This document shows, piece after piece, positions 1 through 5,226 of a stretch of DNA of 5,625 nucleotides; the first letter of the stretch is position 1; every line of letters starts with the position of its first letter. A program made the position numbers and the translations under genes. Under the pieces are notes generated by a model. That model had not been told where the DNA came from. It did not search any database and was given only the letters and a program-made list of their open reading frames with translations. Source of the stretch: Anaeromyxobacter sp. (GTDB lineage Bacteria > Myxococcota > Myxococcia > Myxococcales > Anaeromyxobacteraceae); the NCBI GenBank assembly GCA_020028115.1, contig JAHWYA010000161.1:1-5625 (forward strand), read 5' to 3'.

Positions 1-1
1 G

Positions 2-1405
2 TCACCGCCCCGGCTCCCGCAGCGCCTTCTCCCAGCGCGCGAGCTGCCGCGCCACCTGCCGGGGCGCCGGCGCGCCCGGGAGGTCGCGGCGGCGCAGCGA
101 CCGGCGCGCGTCGAAGCACCGGAGCACGTCCTTCTCGAAGCGCGGGTGGAAGCTCCGCCACTCCGCCGGGTCGAGCTTCGCGAGGGGCCTGCCGTGCGCG
201 GTCGCGAAGGCGGCGACCTTGCCGACCGCCTCGTGCGCCTCGCGGAACGGGACGCCGCGCTCGACCAGGTACTCGGCCGCGTCGGTCGCGAGGGCCTCGC
301 CGCCCCCGAGCGCCTCCTCCATGCGAGCGGCGTGGAACGTGGCGGTGTCGATCGCACCCGCGATGGCGTCCGCGGTGAGCACCACCGCGTCCGCGGCGCC
401 GAGGAGGGGCCGCTTGTCCTCCTGGAGATCGCGGTTGTACGAGAGGGGCAGGTTCTTCACGGTCGCGAGCAGCGCCACGAGATCGCCGATGGCGCGGCCG
501 GCGCGGCCCCGCGCGAGCTCGCCCACGTCCGGGTTCTTCTTCTGCGGCATGAGCGAGCTCCCCGTCGCGAACGCGTCGGAGAGCGTCATGAACCCGAACT
601 CCTTGGTCGTCCACAGGACGATCTCCTCGCCGATGCGGGAGAGGTGGACGGCGGCGAGGGCGCAGGCGAAGAGGAGCTCGATCGCGCTGTCGCGGTCCGA
701 GACCGCGTCGAGCGAGTTCTGGGTGACGCCCGCGAGCCCGAGCGCGCGGGCGGTCGCCTCGCGGTCGAGGGGCAGCGTCGTCCCGGCGAGGGCGCCCGAG
801 CCGAGCGGCGAGATCGCGGCGCGCGCGCGGACCTCCGACACCCGCTGCCGGTCGCGCCCGAAGGCCTCGACGTGGGCGAGGAGGTGGTGCGCGAGGGAGA
901 CGGGCTGCGCGCGCTGGAGGTGGGTGTAGCCGGGGAGGATCGTCGCCTGGTGCTCGCGCCCGCGGCGGACGAGGGCGCGCTGCAGCCGCGCGAGGGCGGC
1001 GTCGGCGCGCTCGCATGCGGCGACGACGAAGAGCCGCTCGTCGAGCGCCACCTGGTCGTTCCGGCTGCGGCCGGCGTGCAGGTACCCGGCGTCCTTCCCG
1101 ACGAGCTCCCCGAGCCGCCGCTCGACGTGGGTGTGCACGTCCTCGAGCGCGGGGTCGAACCGGATCTTGCCGGCCGCGAACTCGGCCCGGACCTGGTCGA
1201 GCGCTGCGACCACGCGGCGGGCGACCGCCTTCGGGACGATCCCCTGCGCGGCGAGCATCGTGACGTGCGCCTGGCTGCCGCGGATGTCCTCGGCGTACAG
1301 CGCCCCGTCGTCCTGGATGGAGACCGACAGCGCGACGAGCCGGGGATCGGCCTCCCCGGCGAGGGCCGCGCGAGAGACCGGCTTCGCCTTTTCTTTCGCT
1401 CTCAT
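2..1405 (-). CDS. argH: Argininosuccinate lyase
   Basis: Cleaves argininosuccinate to arginine and fumarate in the cytoplasm, the last step of arginine synthesis. It belongs to the fumarase/aspartase superfamily and is normally a homotetramer. The 467 residues match the usual family length of about 460. Visible signatures are [11 protein letters not shown] (108-118), [10 protein letters not shown] (159-168, with the Thr-His pair of the active site at 161-162), [10 protein letters not shown] (230-239) and the mobile catalytic loop [12 protein letters not shown] (282-293) carrying the catalytic serine. [10 protein letters not shown] (386-395) is the typical C-terminal motif. The ATG at 1405 was chosen because family similarity begins soon after it. 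An in-frame ATG at 1426 would add seven residues, and neither start has a purine-rich ribosome binding site. The usual N-terminal W-GGRF motif is absent and replaced by a Lys/Ala-rich start. The gene is divergent from the osmC-like gene and complete, its TGA ending one base inside the window edge. Confidence 0.97.
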   Translation of the reverse strand: MRAKEKAKPVSRAALAGEADPRLVALSVSIQDDGALYAEDIRGSQAHVTMLAAQGIVPKAVARRVVAALDQVRAEFAAGKIRFDPALEDVHTHVERRLGELVGKDAGYLHAGRSRNDQVALDERLFVVAACERADAALARLQRALVRRGREHQATILPGYTHLQRAQPVSLAHHLLAHVEAFGRDRQRVSEVRARAAISPLGSGALAGTTLPLDREATARALGLAGVTQNSLDAVSDRDSAIELLFACALAAVHLSRIGEEIVLWTTKEFGFMTLSDAFATGSSLMPQKKNPDVGELARGRAGRAIGDLVALLATVKNLPLSYNRDLQEDKRPLLGAADAVVLTADAIAGAIDTATFHAARMEEALGGGEALATDAAEYLVERGVPFREAHEAVGKVAAFATAHGRPLAKLDPAEWRSFHPRFEKDVLRCFDARRSLRRRDLPGAPAPRQVARQLARWEKALREPGR

Positions 1406-1493
1406 GAGAGGCGGGGAAGCTAGCATGTGCCCGCGCAGGCCGGAATCCCTCGGCGCGCCGCGGGCTCTCACCCCCGGAGGAGACGAACCGACC
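1406..1493. promoter_or_regulatory. Divergent spacer between argH and the osmC-like gene
   Basis: This 88-bp gap must hold the promoters of both divergent genes. The only A/T-containing patch is around AAGCTAGCAT (1417-1426), centred on the palindrome GCTAGC. Read rightward it gives TAGCAT (4 of 6 matches to TATAAT) and read leftward TGCTAGCTT, a weak extended -10. No good -35 is seen for either. An inverted repeat GCCCGCG (1429-1435) / CGCGGGC (1459-1465) encloses the 10-bp palindrome CGGCGCGCCG (1451-1460) and could be an operator. No ArgR-type ARG box is visible. The promoter reading is weak, but the presence of regulatory DNA here is almost forced by the gene layout. Confidence 0.4.
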
Positions 1494-1895
1494 ATGTCGA
1501 GCGAGATGATCGTCACGCTGCCGGGCGGGAAGCGGGTCGACACGAAGATCGGCCGGCACGTCATCCGGACCGACCAGCCCGCCGGCGGCGGGGGCGAGGA
1601 CTCGGCCCCCGCGCCCTTCGACCTCTTCCTCGCGTCGATCGGGACCTGCGCCGGGATCTACGTGGCGGGGTTCTGCCACAAGCGCGAGCTCCCAACCGAG
1701 GGGATCTCCATCGCGCAGCGGAACCACTTCGACGAGGCAGGGACGCTCGTCCGCGTCGAGCTCGACGTGGTCGTCCCTCCGGGCTTCCCGGAGAAGTACC
1801 TCGAGGCGCTCGTCCGGGTCGCCGACCAGTGCAAGGTGAAGAAGGCGATCCAGGCGAAGCCCGTCTTCGAGGTGAAGGCGGTCGTCGCGCGGTAG
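1494..1895 (+). CDS. OsmC family protein (putative thiol peroxidase)
   Basis: A 133-residue OsmC/Ohr-fold protein. Characterised members reduce organic hydroperoxides with a pair of cysteines, usually as cytoplasmic dimers. Here the segment [13 protein letters not shown] (42-54) places Cys52 at the position of the peroxidatic cysteine on the central helix. Cys113 in DQCKVKKAI (111-119) sits where the second conserved cysteine lies. An extra Cys61 (GFCHKR) follows. The DQCKVKK form resembles the YhfA-like branch of the superfamily rather than classical Ohr or OsmC with CP-V, so the substrate is uncertain and no gene symbol is given. The start at 1494 is supported by GGAGGA at 1476-1481, 12 nt upstream, and by similarity beginning there. 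The frame is open much further upstream, but that part overlaps argH antisense. The next gene starts 9 nt after the stop and is probably co-transcribed. Confidence 0.9.
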   Translation: MSSEMIVTLPGGKRVDTKIGRHVIRTDQPAGGGGEDSAPAPFDLFLASIGTCAGIYVAGFCHKRELPTEGISIAQRNHFDEAGTLVRVELDVVVPPGFPEKYLEALVRVADQCKVKKAIQAKPVFEVKAVVAR

Positions 1896-1904
1896 CCGGT
1901 CGCG

Positions 1905-2144
1905 GTGGCGCTCGAGCTCTTCCACCGGCTCGCCGAGCCCGACTCCGCGGCGGCGCGGACGCTCGTGCGCGACCTCCGGTTGCTCGAGGCGGTGAACTTC
2001 CGCAACGTCGCGTTCGACTCGCACGCGGCGGCGCTCGCCGCCCATCGCGGGGCGCGCACGCCCGCGCTGTGGGACGGCGCGCAGCTCCACGAGGGGCTCG
2101 CCGCGGTCCGGGCGGCGCTCGAGGCGGCCGCGGCCGCCCGCTGA
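1905..2144 (+). CDS. Small thioredoxin/glutaredoxin-like protein lacking the CxxC cysteines
   Basis: A 79-residue protein beginning with GTG 9 nt after the osmC-like stop. No ribosome binding site is evident, so translation may be coupled to the upstream gene. Third codon positions are nearly all G or C, which supports real coding. The pattern is glutaredoxin-like: an N-terminal strand LELFHRL (3-9), a helix, a strand with VNFRNVAFDS (30-39), then TPALWDGAQLHEGL (53-66), which looks like the cis-proline strand and turn of the thioredoxin fold, and a C-terminal helix. At the place of the active site CPYC it reads EPDS (11-14), and there is no cysteine anywhere in the protein. If the fold call is right it cannot act as a thiol oxidoreductase by itself; a binding or scaffold role is possible. 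The C-terminus ends in an Ala-rich run. The fold assignment is from pattern only. The existence of the gene is fairly secure. Confidence 0.75.
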   Translation: MALELFHRLAEPDSAAARTLVRDLRLLEAVNFRNVAFDSHAAALAAHRGARTPALWDGAQLHEGLAAVRAALEAAAAAR

Positions 2145-2160
2145 TGCCGCCCACATTCGC

Positions 2161-2189
2161 TTGGTCGCCGGGGCGCGCCTGTGTATGCT
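2161..2189 (+). promoter_or_regulatory. Sigma70-type promoter for the lipoprotein gene
   Basis: TTGGTC at 2161-2166 (-35, matching TTG) and TATGCT at 2184-2189 (-10, 4 of 6 matches) are separated by exactly 17 bp. A transcript would start near 2196 and leave a leader of roughly 22 nt before the ATG at 2218. It lies in the 73-bp gap after the preceding gene. The prediction is by eye from consensus. Confidence 0.45.
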
Positions 2190-2217
2190 CGCCGCGCGGG
2201 CGGAACGCGAGGTGTCC

Positions 2218-2670
2218 ATGGCTCTCCGGAGATGGGTGGTGTCGCTGGTGCTCGCGCTCGCCGCGTGCGGCGGGTCGGACGAGCCCGAGGAGCCGATCGC
2301 GGTCTCGACCCGGCCGCTCGCGGGCCGGATCGGCGGGCAGGCGTGGACGTTCGCGCACGGCGAGACGACCGCGTCCCTCTCCTCCGGCCCGAAGTACTTC
2401 ACCTCGCTCTTCGGCGACGGCGCGCCGGGCTGCGGCGCGTACTCGACGGCGGACCGCGCCCTCGTGTTCGTCCCGAAGGTCCCCGGCGACTACCCGTTCT
2501 CCACGCAGCAGACCGGGACGTTCTTCGTCGAAGGGACGAACCGCATCGCGATGCGCGGCCGGCTCATCGTGGAGCAGGTGGACGCGGCGTCGGTCACCGC
2601 CCGCGTCCACATGATCGCCGACGCGGACAACGAGATCGACGGCGAGTTCGTCGTGTCCGTCTGCCCCTAA
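2218..2670 (+). CDS. Secreted lipoprotein of unknown function
   Basis: A 150-residue protein with a lipoprotein signal peptide: MALRR, a hydrophobic stretch VVSLVLAL, then the lipobox LAAC with the lipidated cysteine at 17. Residue +2 is Gly, not Asp, which points to sorting to the outer membrane. A short acidic linker (DEPEEP, 21-26) is followed by a compact beta-rich domain with GRIGGQAWTFAHGET (36-50), and two further cysteines, Cys72 (GCGAY) and Cys149 (next to the C-terminus), that could form a disulfide in the periplasm. The domain style, a G-x-W-x-F strand near the N-terminus and alternating strands to the end, recalls small myxobacterial lipoproteins. I do not recognise a named family. 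The ATG at 2218 was chosen because GAGG at 2209-2212 lies 5 nt upstream and the signal peptide begins there. The gene appears monocistronic and converges with the minus-strand genes. Confidence 0.88.
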   Translation: MALRRWVVSLVLALAACGGSDEPEEPIAVSTRPLAGRIGGQAWTFAHGETTASLSSGPKYFTSLFGDGAPGCGAYSTADRALVFVPKVPGDYPFSTQQTGTFFVEGTNRIAMRGRLIVEQVDAASVTARVHMIADADNEIDGEFVVSVCP

Positions 2671-2684
2671 GCGCCGCCCGGCGC
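2671..2684. terminator. Possible short hairpin between convergent genes
   Basis: Directly after the lipoprotein TAA, GCGCC (2671-2675) and GGCGC (2680-2684) form a 5-bp all-GC stem with a 4-nt loop. There is no T-run on either side, so it is not a canonical Rho-independent terminator. Its position in the 20-bp gap between two convergent stop codons is its main support. Confidence 0.25.
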
Positions 2685-2690
2685 CTCCGC

Positions 2691-2903
2691 CTACTCGCCG
2701 CGCATCGGGCAGCCGCCCGCGACGACGCGGACGACCGCCCCTGGATGGCGCGCGCGGAGCGCCGCCGCGTACTCCTCCGCTCGCGCCGCGCTGCGCGTGC
2801 CGCACGCGGGCGGCTCGACGCGCTCGTCCGGCGAGACGGCGGTCGACGCGCACGCTGGCTCGCCGTCCACCGTGACGTGGAAGACCGTCGCGGCGCCCGC
2901 CAC
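2691..2903 (-). CDS. Small three-cysteine protein of unknown function
   Basis: A predicted 70-residue protein starting with GTG at 2903, 11 nt after the porin stop, with AGGG about 10 nt upstream as a weak ribosome binding site. Evidence for coding is the codon pattern: nearly all third positions are G or C, while second positions are much richer in A/T, as expected for a real gene in such GC-rich DNA. The protein has a strand-like start (TVFHVTVDGEP, 6-16), an Ala-rich helix (SAARAEEYAAALRARHP, 38-54), a strand (AVVRVVAG) and a CP near the end. Cysteines are at 18, 34 and 65. There is no signal peptide or membrane segment. I do not recognise a family. The frame is open upstream through the porin gene, so the start is uncertain; a GTG at 2870 is the only alternative and would shorten it by 11 residues. 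It is probably co-transcribed with the porin. Confidence 0.55.
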   Translation of the reverse strand: MAGAATVFHVTVDGEPACASTAVSPDERVEPPACGTRSAARAEEYAAALRARHPGAVVRVVAGGCPMRGE

Positions 2904-2914
2904 GTCGGCTCGCC

Positions 2915-4690
2915 CTAGAATTTCGCGGCGAGCCCGGTCGCGAGCACGTGGGCGCGGCTGGGGCTGCGGCCCTGGACCTCGAGGCCGCCGAGCGGCTGGA
3001 GCGCGCCCCACTGCACCCAGGCCTGGAACCCGTCGCCGGAGGTGTAGGTGAGCGTGCTGTCGAGCTCGAGGCCGAGGTGGTTGGAGCCGCCCGTCCCGTC
3101 CTCCCGCACGCTCGGGGTCGAGCCCTTCTCGAGTGCGCGCGAGTACACGAGCGCCACGTCGAGCCCGAGGCCCGGGAAGATGTCCCAGCGGAGCTTCGGC
3201 TTCAGGTACATCGCGTCCGTCACCTGCCCGAGGATCTGGCGGAAGAGGACGAGGTCGACGCGATAGGCGGGGTTGAAGCGGAAGTTCCGGAGGGTCCGGT
3301 CGGTCGCCGACCACTGCGCGCCCTCGAGCGAGCCGAACGGCTGCGGGCCGAAGGCGGGCACGTTCCCGAAGCCGGGCGCGTCGTCGCCGCTCGCCGCGCC
3401 GACCTCCGCGCCCAAGGTCACCCGGTTCGGCGAGACCTTGTAGTCGACGACGAGGGCGCCGCCCCACTGCCGCAGCAGCAGCTTCGGCACCGCGGGCTGG
3501 GTGGGGTCGCTCCGCGGATCGCCGACCGAGCCGTAGGTGCCGGCGAGCTCGCCCTCGATCCGCCAGCGCGCGGAGAGCCAGCGGAACCACACGTCGAGGA
3601 CGTGGACGTACGCGGCGCGGTGGACCGCCGCGGCCGTCCCGGTGCTCGCGGCGAGGTCCGCGTCGAAGCCGGCGGCGTTCCAGTCCGGGTACGTGTACCG
3701 CTGCGTCCGGTAGTCGTAGTACGCGCCGTAGTTGAGCGAGGTCTCGGCCCGCTCGATCTTGCGGCGGACCTCGTCCGGCGTGTCGAGCCGCGCGACCTTG
3801 AGCCCGTAGGTGCGGCCGTCGTCGCCCGACTCGGCGTCGAACGGCTGGCCCGCGCCGGCGGCCGCCCAGGGCTGGCGGTTCAGCGCGCCCTCGTTGTCGA
3901 AGTCGAGCATCGGCACGAAGACGAGCCGGCCGATGGGCGTCGACACGGGAGGCAGCGCGAACTGGATGCGGTCGACCGTGTCGCCGAAGTCGTCGTCGAT
4001 CCCGCCGCCCGCGTGCGCGAGGACGCCGAGCCCCCACTCCGACGGCATGCGGCCGAACGAGAGCAGGCCGACCGGGGTCTGGATCTCGGCCCACACCCGC
4101 TTCGGCGAGACGTACGGCGTCGCGAGGCGGGGATCGGCGCCCGGCGCGACGACGCGCGACGAGCCGTAGAACGTCGCCGGGTACGGCGAGTTCGGGTCGT
4201 CGTACAGGTTCGAGGTCGACGAGCCGAGGACGTGGTTGTCGAGGACGTCCACCTGCGCCCGGACCCTGACGTGCTCGGAGACGTTCATCGTCGGCTCGAG
4301 GCGGAGCCGCATGTTCGCGGTCGCGAGCGTGCCGCGCCCCTCGCCGGCCTGGTCGAACGGGATCGGGAACAGCGGCCGGAGGCTCCTATCGCGCCCGACC
4401 CCGAGGTTCAGGTGGTCGAAGAGCTGGCCGCGCACGCGGTAGTAGCCGTCCACCTCGAAGAACTCGAGCTTCGGGCCCGGGGCGACGGCGCCGAGGAACT
4501 CGGCGGCGGACTGCGCCCCCTGCAGCTCGGCGCGGACCTCGTTGCGGAGGTCCTCCTTCGCCTTCTCGACGGCCCGCTCGATGGCCGCCCGCGTCTTCGC
4601 GTCGACGTCGTCGGGCTTCTTCTCGGGCTGCGCGCGGACCGCGGCAGGGACGAGGGCGAGGGCCGCGAGCGCGGCGGCGAGGCGGGACAT
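2915..4690 (-). CDS. Outer-membrane beta-barrel (porin-like) protein, myxobacterial type
   Basis: A 591-residue exported protein. Residues 1-20 form a Sec signal peptide (hydrophobic Ala/Leu core, cleavage likely after VRA, before QPEKK). Residues 21-66 are highly charged and predicted helical (repeated Lys/Glu/Arg with Ala), like the periplasmic coiled segment found ahead of some porin barrels. From KLEFFEVDGYYRVRGQLFD (74-92) to the end, alternating polar and aromatic strands predominate, with many Tyr, Trp, Asp and Gly and no Cys. The protein ends in Phe (GLAAKF), the classic signal for BAM-mediated outer-membrane insertion. It resembles the family annotated TIGR04551 in myxobacteria as I remember it, but I cannot confirm this. 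The substrate is unknown. The start is well supported: GGAAGGGG at 4697-4704 lies 6 nt upstream. A promoter is visible at 4735-4763, and a small ORF follows after 11 nt. Confidence 0.85.
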   Translation of the reverse strand: MSRLAAALAALALVPAAVRAQPEKKPDDVDAKTRAAIERAVEKAKEDLRNEVRAELQGAQSAAEFLGAVAPGPKLEFFEVDGYYRVRGQLFDHLNLGVGRDRSLRPLFPIPFDQAGEGRGTLATANMRLRLEPTMNVSEHVRVRAQVDVLDNHVLGSSTSNLYDDPNSPYPATFYGSSRVVAPGADPRLATPYVSPKRVWAEIQTPVGLLSFGRMPSEWGLGVLAHAGGGIDDDFGDTVDRIQFALPPVSTPIGRLVFVPMLDFDNEGALNRQPWAAAGAGQPFDAESGDDGRTYGLKVARLDTPDEVRRKIERAETSLNYGAYYDYRTQRYTYPDWNAAGFDADLAASTGTAAAVHRAAYVHVLDVWFRWLSARWRIEGELAGTYGSVGDPRSDPTQPAVPKLLLRQWGGALVVDYKVSPNRVTLGAEVGAASGDDAPGFGNVPAFGPQPFGSLEGAQWSATDRTLRNFRFNPAYRVDLVLFRQILGQVTDAMYLKPKLRWDIFPGLGLDVALVYSRALEKGSTPSVREDGTGGSNHLGLELDSTLTYTSGDGFQAWVQWGALQPLGGLEVQGRSPSRAHVLATGLAAKF

Positions 4691-4734
4691 GCAGGACCCC
4701 TTCCGTGAGAGCGGCGAGCCCGGAGGCCCGCGCT

Positions 4735-4763
4735 CTTACAGCACGCGCCCTGCGGGCGGTCAA
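4735..4763 (-). promoter_or_regulatory. Sigma70-type promoter for the porin-like gene
   Basis: On the minus strand, TTGACC (4763-4758, 5 of 6 matches to TTGACA) and TGTAAG (4740-4735, 4 of 6 matches to TATAAT) are 17 bp apart. Transcription would start near 4728, giving a leader of about 38 nt that includes the GGAAGGGG ribosome binding site. The spacer contains the inverted repeat GCCC-TGC-GGGC (4747-4757), which may be an operator half or the weak end of the upstream mce transcript. The -35 lies 17 nt beyond the mce stop, so the porin can be transcribed independently of mce. Confidence 0.6.
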
Positions 4764-4779
4764 GCGCCTGGGAACGCGG

Positions 4780-5178
4780 CTACTTGCCCTGCTTCAGCTC
4801 GACGAGGACGCCGCGGCTGCCCTTCGGGTGCACGAAGGCGACCTTCGACCCGCCCGCGCCGGGGCGCGGCTTCTCGTCGAGCAGCGGCGCGCCCTGCGCC
4901 TTCAGCGCGGCCATCGCCTTCTCGATGTCGGGCACCTCGAGGCAGACGTGGTGCAGCCCCTCGCCGCGCTTCTCGATCGTCTTCGCCATGGGGCTGTCCG
5001 GCCCCGCGGGCGAGACGAGCTCGATGCGGCCGCGGCCGTGCCCGAAGATCGCGACCCGGACCTTCTCCGTGGGGACCTCCTCGATCTCTGCGAGCTCGAG
5101 GCCGTAGACGTCGCGGTACAGCTTCACCGCGGCGTCGAGGTCGGAGACGAGGATGGCGACGTGATCGAGGCCGTTCAT
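4780..5178 (-). CDS. mce: Methylmalonyl-CoA epimerase
   Basis: Interconverts (2R)- and (2S)-methylmalonyl-CoA, linking propionyl-CoA carboxylation to methylmalonyl-CoA mutase. It is a cytoplasmic metal-dependent enzyme of the vicinal oxygen chelate fold. At 132 residues it has the full family length, built from two beta-alpha-beta-beta-beta modules. Expected metal ligands can be placed: His6 (LDHVAIL), Glu53 (RIELVSP; Gln in the Propionibacterium enzyme and Glu in many others), His77 (GEGLHHVCLEV, 72-82) and Glu127 (GVLVEL, 123-128). Further family signatures are GPDSPMAK (59-66) and PRPGAGGSKVAFVHPK (104-119). The ATG at 5178 has GGAG at 5184-5187, 5 nt upstream. It lies 48 nt downstream of the transglutaminase-like gene and could share its transcript. 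No mutase or carboxylase gene is in the window. Confidence 0.95.
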   Translation of the reverse strand: MNGLDHVAILVSDLDAAVKLYRDVYGLELAEIEEVPTEKVRVAIFGHGRGRIELVSPAGPDSPMAKTIEKRGEGLHHVCLEVPDIEKAMAALKAQGAPLLDEKPRPGAGGSKVAFVHPKGSRGVLVELKQGK

Positions 5179-5206
5179 GCGGGCTCCAAAGGGGAGAAGG
5201 GGGTCG

Positions 5207-5220
5207 TGCCGGGACCGGCA
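5207..5220. repeat. Inverted repeat in the gap upstream of mce
   Basis: TGCCGG (5207-5212) and CCGGCA (5215-5220) are perfect inverted arms around a 2-bp centre. The repeat begins 7 bp beyond the stop codon of the transglutaminase-like gene and about 28 bp before the mce ribosome binding site. As RNA it would be a 5-bp stem with a 4-nt loop. On the minus strand it is followed by a pyrimidine tract rather than a U-run, so it may be an operator or a poor terminator. Confidence 0.3.
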
Positions 5221-5226
5221 TCCTAC

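Noticed and set aside
146..1423. A 425-codon open frame on the plus strand opposite argH
   Set aside because: The translation is repetitive Arg/Glu/Val/Leu with no motif; the minus strand encodes an unmistakable argininosuccinate lyase.
1131..1493. Upstream extension of the OsmC-like frame by 121 codons
   Set aside because: It is antisense to argH, lacks OsmC similarity, and a good GGAGGA site supports the start at 1494.
1406..1564. Upstream extension of the ArgH frame by 53 codons
   Set aside because: The added residues have no family counterpart, and they would run antisense into the osmC-like gene and its ribosome binding site.
2123..2138. Perfect 16-bp palindrome GGCGGCCGCGGCCGCC near the end of the Cys-less gene
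   Set aside because: It lies inside the codons of an Ala run and is well explained by alternating GCG/GCC alanine codons; there is no T-run to make it a terminator.
1561..2853. A long minus-strand open frame opposite the osmC-like, Cys-less and lipoprotein genes
   Set aside because: It is Arg/Ala/Gly/Pro-rich shadow translation spanning three plausible plus-strand genes and their gaps.
2691..4094. A 467-codon open frame on the minus strand running through most of the porin gene
   Set aside because: Its upstream two thirds overlap the porin in another frame and give Arg/Pro/Gly-rich nonsense, typical of GC-rich shadow frames. Only the part after the porin stop (2691-2903) looks coding and is kept.
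2948..4708. A 586-codon open frame on the plus strand opposite the porin gene
   Set aside because: It is an antisense shadow with Arg/Val/Glu/Ala-rich low-complexity translation and no domain, while the minus-strand frame has a signal peptide, barrel features and a ribosome binding site.
4708..4736. Inverted repeat AGAGCG / CGCTCT in the porin leader region
   Set aside because: The 6-bp arms are 17 bp apart and overlap the -10 element and likely transcript start; the pairing is too weak to call a riboswitch or attenuator.
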